From Microbacterium sp. Leaf159 (GTDB lineage Bacteria; Actinomycetota; Actinomycetes; Actinomycetales; Microbacteriaceae), in assembly GCF_001423615.1 (NCBI RefSeq), contig NZ_LMOU01000001.1:469714-533713 (forward strand): a stretch of 64,000 nucleotides of DNA, written 5' to 3'. Shown one piece after another: positions 21,228-32,610 of the stretch (position 1 is the first letter of the stretch; every line of letters starts with the position of its first letter). Under the pieces are notes generated by a model. That model was not told where the DNA came from and ran no database searches. It saw only the letters and a program-made list of their open reading frames with translations. Both the position numbers and the translations under genes were made by a program.

Positions 21228-21760
21228 GCACCAGGGACATCGCCATCGCGATCACGATCGCCGTGGCCGCGCTCGTGCTGCTCGCGATGTTCACCGCATG
21301 GCGACGACGACTCCGACGCGACTCCGGTCTCACCGCGCCGCTCGGGGTTCCCGAGCACGCCGAGGTCCTCGACCGCCACGAGGTGCTGTACGTGTCGACC
21401 ACGAAGCACGACCAGCCGCTCGAGCGACTGACGCTGTCTCCTCTCGCGTACCGCGCCCGAGGAGAGGTCGCGGTCACCGATCGCGGTCTCGCGCTGTGCC
21501 TCGACGGCGCGCCGACGGTCTTCCTGGCCTCGTCCCGTCTCGAGAGCGTCGACCGTGCGACGGTCACGATCGATCGGGTGGTCGAGCCCGGCGGCCTCGT
21601 CCGCGTGGCCTGGAGCACCGATGACGACACGATCGTCGACTCCTACCTCCGTCTGACCGACGGAGACCCCCAGAACTTCATCTCAGAACTGCAGCGACTC
21701 GTCCCCGCCTCCGGCGCCTCGGACGACACCGCCGCCCCCGACACAGGAGCAACGTCATGA
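21224..21760 (+). CDS. Single-pass membrane protein between pyrC and carA, hypothetical
   Basis: 178 aa. One N-terminal helix at residues about 6-25 ([21 protein letters not shown]), a basic RRRLRRD stretch, then a soluble beta-rich domain around residues 45-165 of PH-like character ([47 protein letters not shown]). A membrane protein gene in this same slot is seen in mycobacteria and Streptomyces between pyrC and carA, from memory. Its role is unknown; it overlaps both neighbours by 4 bases, so it is made in step with the pathway. No enzymatic motif. Confidence 0.85.
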   Translation: MSTRDIAIAITIAVAALVLLAMFTAWRRRLRRDSGLTAPLGVPEHAEVLDRHEVLYVSTTKHDQPLERLTLSPLAYRARGEVAVTDRGLALCLDGAPTVFLASSRLESVDRATVTIDRVVEPGGLVRVAWSTDDDTIVDSYLRLTDGDPQNFISELQRLVPASGASDDTAAPDTGATS

Positions 21761-22901
21761 CAGCCCTCCCCGAACCCGCCGTCCTCGTCCTCGAAGACGG
21801 GACCCGCCACACCGGCCGCGCATACGGCGCGCTGGGAACGACGATCGGCGAGGTCGTCTTCGCCACCGGCATGTCCGGCTACCAGGAGACGCTCACCGAC
21901 CCGTCCTACGCCGGACAGATCGTGCTGCAGACCGCGCCGCACATCGGCAACACCGGCATGAACGACGAGGATCCCGAGTCCCGACGCATCTGGGTGGCCG
22001 GCTACATCGTGCGCGACCCCTCGCGCGTCGTCTCGAACTGGCGTGCGAACGCCTCGCTCGACGAGGTTCTCGTGCAGGACGGCATCGTCGGCATCAGCGG
22101 CATCGACACCCGGTCGATCACGCGCCACATCCGGTCGGCCGGCTCCATGCGCGGCGGCATCTTCTCGGGAGAGGCCGCGCGGCTCGACGCCGAGGAGCAG
22201 CTGCGCATCGTGCGTGAAGCGCCGCAGATGGCCGGTCAGAACCTCTCGGCGCAGGTGTCCGTCGTCGTCGCCACCGTGACGACGGCCATGGGTGAGAGGG
22301 TCGGCAACCTCGCTGTCCTCGATCTCGGCGTCAAGCAGGCCACGATCGACAACCTCGCGGCCCGTGGCTTCGAGGTGCACGTGCTGCCGCAGAACGTCAC
22401 GATCGACGACATCCGCTCGATCGATCCGGTCGCGGTCTTCTACTCGAACGGACCCGGCGACCCCGCAGCGTCCGGCGATCACGTCGAGCTGCTCCGTGCG
22501 GTCCTCGACGACGGCCTCCCGTTCTTCGGCATCTGCTTCGGCAACCAGCTGCTCGGTCGCGCGCTGGGCCTCGGCACCTACAAGCTGCCGTTCGGTCACC
22601 GCGGCATCAACCAGCCCGTGCTCGACAAGTCGACCGGTCGGGTCGAGATCACGGCGCACAACCATGGCTTCGCGGTGGACGCCCCGCTCGAGGGCTCCTT
22701 CGACAGCCCGAACGGCTACGGCAAGGTCGAGGTCAGCCACGTCGGACTGAACGACAACGTGGTGGAAGGACTCCGCGCCCTCGACATCCCCGCGTTCTCG
22801 GTGCAGTACCACCCGGAGGCGGCCGCAGGCCCCCACGACGCCAACTACCTCTTCGACCGGTTCCGCGACATGGTCATCGCCAGCAAGAAGGACGCCAAGT
22901 A

Positions 22902-22902
<1 letters not shown>
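21757..22902 (+). CDS. carA: Carbamoyl-phosphate synthase small subunit
   Basis: 381 aa. It hydrolyses glutamine and passes ammonia to CarB. The class I glutamine amidotransferase triad is visible: C260 in [16 protein letters not shown] and H352-P-E354 in QYHPEAA. The N-terminal CPSase domain starts [13 protein letters not shown] and includes [17 protein letters not shown] 21757 overlaps the upstream stop by 4 bases; its TAA stop shares a base with the carB ATG. Confidence 0.97.
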
Positions 22903-26185
<3,283 letters not shown>

Positions 26186-26189
<4 letters not shown>

Positions 26190-27031
26190 GCGCACGCTTC
26201 GGTGAGCGGGTCCGTGCCGCCCTGTCGGCGCACGGCCCGCTCTGCGTGGGCATCGACCCGCATGCGTCGCTCCTGCGGTCCTGGGGACTCACGGATGATG
26301 CTCGCGGGGTCCGTGACTTCGGACTGCGGACGGTCGAGGCCGCGGCAGGCCGGGTCGGCGTCGTGAAGCCGCAGGTGTCGTTCTTCGAGCGGTTCGGTTC
26401 CGCAGGAATCGCCGCTCTCGAAGACGTCCTCTCCGCGGCACGGGCCGCCGGTCTGATCGTGATCGCCGACGCGAAGCGCGGCGACATCGGATCCACCATG
26501 GATGCGTACGCCGAAGCCTGGCTCACGCCGGGGTCTCCGCTGGAGGCCGACGCGCTCACCGTGAATCCGTTCCTCGGTGTGGGTGCGCTGGACGGCGCCT
26601 TCGCCCTGGCGCACCAGCACGACAAGGGTCTGTTCGTCCTCGCGGCGACCAGCAATCCTGAGGCAGAGGGGCTGCAGCGCGCGGTCTCGGAGACAGGACG
26701 CGCGGTGTCGGCCGACATCATCGCCGTGGTCTCTTCCCGCAACGCGGAGCAGTCGAACGCGGGGGAGTGGGGGAGCTTCGGCTTCGTCATCGGCGCCACG
26801 GTCGACTGGGCCGATGCCGGCATCGCCGCTTTCACGCCGACAGCGCCCATCCTGGCTCCCGGGTTCGGCACGCAGGGTGCGACCCCCGCCGACCTCCATC
26901 GCCGCTTCGGCGCGATGAGCGGAGCGGTCATCGCCAGCGAGAGCCGCAGCATTCTCTCGACGGGGCCCGCCGGCCTCGTCGCCGCAATCGACGCTCGCGT
27001 CGCAGAGTACAGGGAGGCCGGCCGTGGCTGA
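26186..27031 (+). CDS. pyrF: Orotidine 5'-phosphate decarboxylase, type 2
   Basis: 281 aa, the longer actinobacterial type. It decarboxylates OMP to UMP. The catalytic [20 protein letters not shown] region gives D95, K97 and D100. [11 protein letters not shown] and [13 protein letters not shown] are further family segments, and [16 protein letters not shown] ends the barrel. GTG 26186 overlaps the carB stop by 4 bases. The C-terminus overlaps the next start by 8 bases. Confidence 0.96.
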
Positions 27032-27932
27032 GTCTCGTCCGGTCCCAGAGGTCGATCGCGCCGCCGCCGCCCGCAAGGCCGTCGAGCGACGCCGTGCACG
27101 TGCCTCACTCAAGCGCGATCTGACCATGCGCGTCGTGACCCCGCAGGCCGTGCTCGAACGCGCGACCGCCGATCCGGACTCGGTCGAGGGCTCGATGCGG
27201 ATCACCGACTTCCTGCTCGCCCTCCCGGCGATCGGCGCGGGCAAGCGTGACCGCATCCTCGACGAGCTGCACATCTCGCCGGTCAAGCGACTGGGTGGTC
27301 TGGGCGTGCGTCAGCGCGTCGCCCTCTCGCACTGGCTCGACTCGCGTTTCCCCGTCCTGGAACCGCGCGGAGCCCGCAGCCGCCTGCTCGTCCTGGCGGG
27401 TCCGACCGCGGTGGGCAAGGGCACGGTCGCCGCCCACATCCGTGAGAACAATCCCGAGATCCACCTGTCGGTCTCGGCGACCACCAGGCCCGCGCGCCCG
27501 GGTGAGGTCGACGGGGTGCACTACTACTTCGTCGACGACGCCGAGTTCGACCGACTGATCGCCGAGGACGAGCTGCTCGAGTACGCCGTCGTGCACAACC
27601 GCTCGCGCTACGGCACTCCCCGGGCACCGATCGACGCCGCACTGGCCGAGGGCAGGACGGTTCTGCTCGAGATCGATCTGCAGGGCGCACGTCAGGTGCG
27701 AAAGGCCGAGCCTGCCGCGACCCTGATCTTCCTGCTGCCGCCGACGTGGGACGAACTCGTGCAGAGACTGGTCGGACGCGGCACCGAAGGTGCCGAGGAA
27801 CGCGCTCGTCGACTGCGCACCGCGAAGGTCGAACTGGCCGCGCAGAACGAGTTCGACCACCTGATCGTGAACGAGGACGTCGCCACCGCTGCCGCAGAGG
27901 TCGTAGAATTGTCTTCGAGCTCTGCGCGCTGA
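27024..27932 (+). CDS. gmk: Fusion of mIHF-type nucleoid protein and guanylate kinase
   Basis: 302 aa, about 110 residues longer than ordinary guanylate kinase. Residues 1-108 match the actinobacterial integration host factor (mIHF/sIHF) pattern: a basic N-terminal helix AAARKAVERRRARASLKRDL, then SMRITDFLLALPAIGAGKRDRILDELHIS (helix-turn-helix/HhH-like) and RLGGLGVRQRVALSHWLD. Residues 120-302 are a complete guanylate kinase: P-loop GPTAVGKGT (126-134), SVSATTRPARPGEVDGVHYYFV (GMP binding) and LLEIDLQGARQV. In Streptomyces and mycobacteria mIHF and gmk are separate adjacent genes in this slot; here they are one frame with no stop. GTG 27024 overlaps pyrF by 8 bases. No separate mIHF gene is in the window. 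Confidence 0.9.
   Translation: MAESRPVPEVDRAAAARKAVERRRARASLKRDLTMRVVTPQAVLERATADPDSVEGSMRITDFLLALPAIGAGKRDRILDELHISPVKRLGGLGVRQRVALSHWLDSRFPVLEPRGARSRLLVLAGPTAVGKGTVAAHIRENNPEIHLSVSATTRPARPGEVDGVHYYFVDDAEFDRLIAEDELLEYAVVHNRSRYGTPRAPIDAALAEGRTVLLEIDLQGARQVRKAEPAATLIFLLPPTWDELVQRLVGRGTEGAEERARRLRTAKVELAAQNEFDHLIVNEDVATAAAEVVELSSSSAR
27904..27909 (+). promoter_or_regulatory. Putative rpoZ promoter -10 inside the gmk end
   Basis: TAGAAT within the last codons of the kinase, about 89 bases before rpoZ. This would let rpoZ be transcribed apart from the pyr operon. No convincing -35. Confidence 0.4.
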
Positions 27933-27997
27933 GCGTCTTCGCGCGCCCGCTGCACCGTCTTCGCGACGATCCCGTCGCCTGATCAGGAGGTCCCACC

Positions 27998-28255
27998 ATG
28001 GCCGGACACCACACCAACGGAATCATCGATCCCCCCATCGACAACCTGCTCGACCGTGTCGACTCGAAGTACGAGCTCGTGATCTACGCCGCCAAGCGCG
28101 CGCGCCAGATCAACGACTACTACTCCGACCTGCACGAGGGAAACCTCTTCGACAACGTCGGTCCTCTGGTCGACTCCTCGGTCGAGGACAAGCCGCTGAC
28201 GATCGCTCTGCACGAGATCAACGAGGACAAGCTCCGCCTCCGTCACGCCGAGTGA
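27998..28255 (+). CDS. rpoZ: RNA polymerase omega subunit
   Basis: 85 aa. Omega helps RNA polymerase assembly. The conserved part is [28 protein letters not shown] (residues about 16-43), followed by [20 protein letters not shown] at the C-terminus. ATG 27998 has a strong AGGAGG at 27985-27990. A strong hairpin follows the stop. Confidence 0.95.
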   Translation: MAGHHTNGIIDPPIDNLLDRVDSKYELVIYAAKRARQINDYYSDLHEGNLFDNVGPLVDSSVEDKPLTIALHEINEDKLRLRHAE

Positions 28256-28263
28256 CGTCCGAT

Positions 28264-28297
28264 GACCGCACCGCCGGCTGATGTCGGCGGTGCGGTC
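28264..28297 (+). terminator. Strong hairpin terminator after rpoZ
   Basis: Perfect 13-bp GC-rich stem (28264-28276 with 28285-28297) and 8-base loop, eight bases after the rpoZ stop. No T tract follows. It separates the pyr-gmk-rpoZ block from metK. Confidence 0.75.
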
Positions 28298-28348
28298 CAT
28301 CATGGGAGCCACCCCCTTCTTTCCGTCCGACCCCGTTCTGGAGCCCTG

Positions 28349-29542
28349 ATGAGCGCCCTGCGTCTGTTCACGTCCGAGTCCGTCACCGAAGGGCACCCGG
28401 ACAAGATCTGCGACCAGATCTCGGACAGCATCCTCGACGGGCTCATCGCGAAAGATCGGGATTCCCGGGTCGCGGTCGAGACCCTCGTCACCACGGGACT
28501 CGTGCACGTCGCCGGCGAGATCCGCACCGAGGCCTACGTCGACATCCCGACCATCGTCCGCCAGGTCGTGAACCGCATCGGCTACACATCGAGCGAGACC
28601 GGCTTCGACGGCGATTCCTGCGGCGTCAGCATCTCGGTCGGTGAGCAGTCGACGGACATCGCCCACGGTGTCGACAACGCGCAGGAGCACCGGGACGGCG
28701 GATCGATCGATCCTCTCGACGGTCTCGGAGCAGGCGACCAGGGCATCATGTTCGGGTTCGCCACCAACGAGACGCCTCAGCTCATGCCGATGGCGGCGTG
28801 GACGGCGCACCGCATCGCAGAGCGGCTGACCGAGGTCCGTCGGTCAGGGGTGCTGCCGTTCCTGCGCCCCGACGGCAAGACGCAGGTCACGCTCGGGTAC
28901 GACGGCTTCACTCCGAAGACCGTCGATGCGGTCGTGCTCTCGACGCAGCACCACCCCGACATCTCGCAGGACGAGCTGAAGGCGCAGGTGCGTGAGCACG
29001 TGATCGCCCCGATCCTCGAGTCCACGGGGCTCGATCTCGACGACATCACGTACTACATCAACCCCGCGGGCCCGTTCGTCACCGGCGGCCCCAAGGGCGA
29101 CGCCGGTCTCACCGGACGCAAGATCATCATCGACACCTACGGCGGCGCAGCTCGTCACGGTGGTGGTGCCTTCAGCGGCAAGGATCCGTCCAAGGTCGAC
29201 CGCTCGGGGGCCTACGCCACCCGGTGGGTCGCGAAGAACGCGGTCGCCGCTGGTCTCGCCGACCGCCTCGAGGTGCAGGTCGCGTACGCGATCGGCGTGG
29301 CACGCCCCGTCGGCCTCTACGTCGAGACCTTCGGCACCGGCAAGGTCTCAGACGAGGTCATCACGCGTGCGATCAGCGAGGTCTTCGATCTGCGCCCGCA
29401 GGCGATCATCGAGCAGCTCGACCTGCTCCGCCCGATCTACGCGCAGACCGCTGCCTACGGCCACTTCGGGCGCGAGCTGCCGGAGTTCACGTGGGAGCGC
29501 ACCGACCGCGCTGAAGAGCTGCGACGCGCTGCCGGCCTCTGA
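28349..29542 (+). CDS. metK: S-adenosylmethionine synthetase
   Basis: 397 aa. It makes SAM from methionine and ATP. N-terminal [20 protein letters not shown] (HPDK at 16-19), the [13 protein letters not shown] segment and [21 protein letters not shown]-loop-like signature are all present. ATG 28349 is chosen because the frame further upstream runs through the rpoZ terminator. No SAM riboswitch is visible in the roughly 50 bases between the terminator and the start. GGAG lies about 7 bases before the ATG. Confidence 0.97.
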   Translation: MSALRLFTSESVTEGHPDKICDQISDSILDGLIAKDRDSRVAVETLVTTGLVHVAGEIRTEAYVDIPTIVRQVVNRIGYTSSETGFDGDSCGVSISVGEQSTDIAHGVDNAQEHRDGGSIDPLDGLGAGDQGIMFGFATNETPQLMPMAAWTAHRIAERLTEVRRSGVLPFLRPDGKTQVTLGYDGFTPKTVDAVVLSTQHHPDISQDELKAQVREHVIAPILESTGLDLDDITYYINPAGPFVTGGPKGDAGLTGRKIIIDTYGGAARHGGGAFSGKDPSKVDRSGAYATRWVAKNAVAAGLADRLEVQVAYAIGVARPVGLYVETFGTGKVSDEVITRAISEVFDLRPQAIIEQLDLLRPIYAQTAAYGHFGRELPEFTWERTDRAEELRRAAGL

Positions 29543-29563
29543 CAGGTGGCCTGATGCCACCTG
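29543..29563 (+). promoter_or_regulatory. Hairpin between metK and priA covering the first priA ATG
   Basis: Perfect 8-bp inverted repeat CAGGTGGC / GCCACCTG with a 5-base loop, starting right after the metK stop. The loop and right arm contain ATG 29554. It could be a weak terminator for metK or lower use of that start codon. Confidence 0.4.
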
Positions 29564-29607
29564 ACGGGTCGATGCCATCTCGCGGGCCGATGCCTTCCGA
29601 CGCGCGT
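29554..29607 (+). repeat. Three 18-bp imperfect tandem repeats at the priA 5' end
   Basis: Units start at 29554, 29572 and 29590, each beginning ATGCC and encoding MPPDGS, MPSRGP and MPSDAR. Each unit offers a possible start codon. The repeats lie outside the conserved PriA domain. Confidence 0.65.
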
Positions 29608-31632
29608 GAACTTTCTGACCGGCCGGAGCCGACACCTTCCGACGGGCAGGTGCCTGATGAGAGCGCTCCGCCCCTGACGACGCAGAGCCGACGCATCGCG
29701 CGGGTGCTCCTGGATTCGCCGCTCCCGCAGCTCGACCGACTCTTCGACTACGCGCTGCCGGAAGAGCTCGGCGACGTCCCGCCGGGAGTCCGCGTGCGCG
29801 TGCCCCTGCGTACGGCAGGTCGAGTGATCGACGGTTACGTGATCGAGGTCGACACCGAAGACGACGCAGATCGCCCACTGTCCGAAGTCGACGGCATCGT
29901 GTCGCAGGTGCCGGTGCTGCCCGACCGGCTGTACCGTCTCGCGCGGCGAGCGGCAGACCGAGCGGCGGGTTCGGCATCCGACGTGCTCCGACTGGTCATC
30001 CCGAAGAGACAGGTGCGCGTCGAGAAGGCCTGGAAGGCGGACTCGACCCCGGTCGTCCCGAGCGATGAGGCCCTCGCGGGCGCGGTCGGACTGATCGCGT
30101 CGTACGACGGTCTCGAGGAGGTGCTGGACTCGGGCCGACGCGCCGCCGTCGAGGCGATCCCGGTGCACCACGACGGTGCGCCCGGCTGGGCGGCGCTGCT
30201 GGCGTCATCGGCGGCACGCATGCTCGCCGCCGGCAGGTCGAGCATCCTGGTCGTTCCTGATCACCGCGATCTCGATCAGCTCCTCGCCGTGCTCGCCACG
30301 GCTGTCCCCGCCGAAGCCGTCGCCCGGTACGACTCGCGGCAGACCAACCCCGATCGCTATCGATCCTTCCTCCGCTCTCTGGAAGACGCACCGAGCATCG
30401 TCGTCGGCAACCGCTCGGCCGTGTACGCACCCGTGCGCGCCGGGCTCGTCGCCCTGTGGGACGACGGGGATCCGCTGCTCGGGGAGCCGCTCGCGCCCTA
30501 CATCAACGCCAGGGACACGGCGCTTCTCCGTCAGGAACAGGAGGAGTCGGCGCTCCTGTTCGTCGGGCATACGCGCACCACAGACGTCGAGCGGCTGGTC
30601 GCGCACGGCTGGCTGCAGGATGTCAGGGCCGCGCGCCGGGTCCTCCCGAGAGTGGTGCTGAGCACGCCTCAGGAGATGGACGCTCCCACAGCGCAGCGGA
30701 TGCCGTCGTCCGCGTTCCTCTCGGCGCGCAACGCCGCCGCAGAGGGGCCGGTGCTGGTGCAGGTCTCCCGCCCCGGGTTCGCACCCTCGCTGGTCTGCGC
30801 CGAGTGCAGGGCTCCTGCCCGCTGCGCCCACTGCGGCGGTCCTCTGGGTGCGAAGCATCGCGGTGCCGTCCCCGTCTGCGCCTGGTGCGGGCGCGGCGCA
30901 CGGGCGTGGGCCTGCCCTGCGTGCTCGTCGACGAAACTCCGTCTCGCCTCGTCGGGCAGTGAGCGCACGGCCGACGAGCTGGGCAAGGCGTTCCCCGGCA
31001 TCCGCGTGATCGTGGCCGACAGCGCGCACCCCGTGGAACGCGTCGCTGACAAGCCGTCACTCGTGGTCGCGACGCGTGGAGCGGAACCGCTGGCTGACGG
31101 CGGCTACCGGGCGGTCGTCCTGCTCGACGGAACGCGGATGCTGCAGGCACCCGATCTCCGCATCGGAGAGGCCTGTCTGCGCTGGTGGTCCAACGCCGCA
31201 GCCCTCGCGGCTCCCGGTGCCCCGATCCACCTCGTCGGAGTCGACGGCTCGATCGCTCGGGCACTCGCCACCTGGAACCAGTCCGGTTACGCGCGGTCCG
31301 AGCTCGCCGAGCGCGCACCGCTTCATATGCCGCCCGCGACTCGCGTGGCGCTCGTCGAAGGCTCCACGGCAGCCGTCGCCCGCGCACTGGCGTCGCTGCA
31401 GGAACTCAAGCTCCCGGCCGATGCGGTTCTCGGCCCCGTGCCGATCGAGTCCGACGACCATCCGCCCCGTGTCCGTGCGCTCGTGCGCTTCGAATACGGC
31501 TCAGGGGCGAAGGTCGCGACGACGCTTCGCGCCTCTGTCGTCGCCGAGGCCGTGAGCGCTCGTCGGGGCAAGGGCAAGTCGACTCGGAGCGCGCTCTCGG
31601 TTCGGCTCGATATCCTCGACCCAGAGCTCTGA
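29554..31632 (+). CDS. priA: Primosomal protein N' (PriA) homologue without helicase motifs
   Basis: 692 aa if started at ATG 29554. The conserved part begins near residue 47 (RIARVLLDSPLPQLDRLFDYALPEEL, the 3'-OH-binding domain). The paired zinc cysteines are intact: CAEC, CAHC, CAWC and CPAC between residues 415 and 460. The Walker A of E. coli PriA is missing (the region reads RMLAAGRSSILVVPD) and the DEEH box is replaced by WDDGD, so ATP-driven unwinding is unlikely. Actinobacterial PriA proteins are known for this loss; a structural role in replication restart is inferred. The start is uncertain: ATGs at 29554, 29572 and 29590 and GTG 29650 are all in frame; the first 40 residues are low complexity. 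Confidence 0.88.
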   Translation: MPPDGSMPSRGPMPSDARELSDRPEPTPSDGQVPDESAPPLTTQSRRIARVLLDSPLPQLDRLFDYALPEELGDVPPGVRVRVPLRTAGRVIDGYVIEVDTEDDADRPLSEVDGIVSQVPVLPDRLYRLARRAADRAAGSASDVLRLVIPKRQVRVEKAWKADSTPVVPSDEALAGAVGLIASYDGLEEVLDSGRRAAVEAIPVHHDGAPGWAALLASSAARMLAAGRSSILVVPDHRDLDQLLAVLATAVPAEAVARYDSRQTNPDRYRSFLRSLEDAPSIVVGNRSAVYAPVRAGLVALWDDGDPLLGEPLAPYINARDTALLRQEQEESALLFVGHTRTTDVERLVAHGWLQDVRAARRVLPRVVLSTPQEMDAPTAQRMPSSAFLSARNAAAEGPVLVQVSRPGFAPSLVCAECRAPARCAHCGGPLGAKHRGAVPVCAWCGRGARAWACPACSSTKLRLASSGSERTADELGKAFPGIRVIVADSAHPVERVADKPSLVVATRGAEPLADGGYRAVVLLDGTRMLQAPDLRIGEACLRWWSNAAALAAPGAPIHLVGVDGSIARALATWNQSGYARSELAERAPLHMPPATRVALVEGSTAAVARALASLQELKLPADAVLGPVPIESDDHPPRVRALVRFEYGSGAKVATTLRASVVAEAVSARRGKGKSTRSALSVRLDILDPEL

Positions 31633-31689
31633 TCGCGAACACCGTCAGTCCTCACCCGATCCACCCCCGCATCCCTCCGGAGCACCTTC

Positions 31690-32610
31690 ATGCGTCTCGT
31701 CTTCGCCGGCACACCGTCGGCAGCCGTCCCCACCCTCCGTCGCCTCGCGACGGAGCACGACATCGCCGCGGTCGTCACGCGGCCCGACGCGCCGCTGGGT
31801 CGCAAGCGGGTGCTGACGCCGTCGCCGGTCGCCCAGGTCGCCGCCGAGCTCGGTCTGCCGATCATCAAGGCTGCGCGCCTGGATGCCGAGGCCACGGATG
31901 CCATCGCCGCCCTCACGGTCGACTTGGGCGTCATCGTCGCCTATGGCGGACTCGTCCGCGAGCCGCTGCTCTCGACCCCCGCGAAGGGCTGGATCAATCT
32001 GCACTTCTCTCTCCTGCCGCAGTGGCGAGGAGCAGCCCCGGTGCAGCGAGCCCTGATCGCCGGGGACGAACAGCTCGGCGCCAGCGTCTTCCAGCTCGTC
32101 CCCGCGCTCGATGCGGGTGACGTCTTCGCCACCCGCATCGTCGACGTCTCCTCGGAGGCCACGGCCGATGCGGCGCTCGAGACCCTCGCGATCGACGGCG
32201 CGGATCTGACGTCCGAGGTCGTCGCCGCGATCGCCGACGGCACGGCTCGCTCGGTGCCGCAGGAGGGCGAGCCGACGGTGGCGCCGAAGCTCACCCTCGA
32301 CGACGGACAGCTCGAGTGGGACGAGCCGCTCGCCCGCGTGTTCGCGCGCTTCCGCGGAGTGACTCCCGAACCCGGTGCCCACACGACCGTCGACGGTCTG
32401 CGGCTGAAGATCCTCGAGGCGGTGCCCGCAGGCGACGGTCCGGAACTGGAGCCTGGCGAGATCGTCGCGACCAAGGCGGCGCTGTTCATCGGAACGGCAT
32501 CCGCACCGCTGTCGGTGACGCGGGTGCAGCCCGCAGGAAAGGGCGCTATGAATGCGGTCGACTGGTGGCGTGGTCAGCGCGACACCGAGAACGTGCGGGC
32601 CGGAGCATGA
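31690..32610 (+). CDS. fmt: Methionyl-tRNA formyltransferase
   Basis: 306 aa. It formylates Met on the initiator tRNA using 10-formyl-THF. The catalytic region INLHFSLLPQWRGAAPVQRAL contains the Asn and His of the active site, and the later DAGDVFATR holds the catalytic Asp. N-terminus RLVFAGTPSAAVPTLRRL is typical. GGAG at 31679-31682 precedes ATG 31690. A 57-base gap follows priA. The stop overlaps rsmB by 4 bases. Confidence 0.97.
   Translation: MRLVFAGTPSAAVPTLRRLATEHDIAAVVTRPDAPLGRKRVLTPSPVAQVAAELGLPIIKAARLDAEATDAIAALTVDLGVIVAYGGLVREPLLSTPAKGWINLHFSLLPQWRGAAPVQRALIAGDEQLGASVFQLVPALDAGDVFATRIVDVSSEATADAALETLAIDGADLTSEVVAAIADGTARSVPQEGEPTVAPKLTLDDGQLEWDEPLARVFARFRGVTPEPGAHTTVDGLRLKILEAVPAGDGPELEPGEIVATKAALFIGTASAPLSVTRVQPAGKGAMNAVDWWRGQRDTENVRAGA

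Noticed and set aside
28298..28348. SAM riboswitch before metK
   Set aside because: Only about 50 bases lie between the rpoZ terminator and the start, too short for a SAM riboswitch, and no conserved core is seen.
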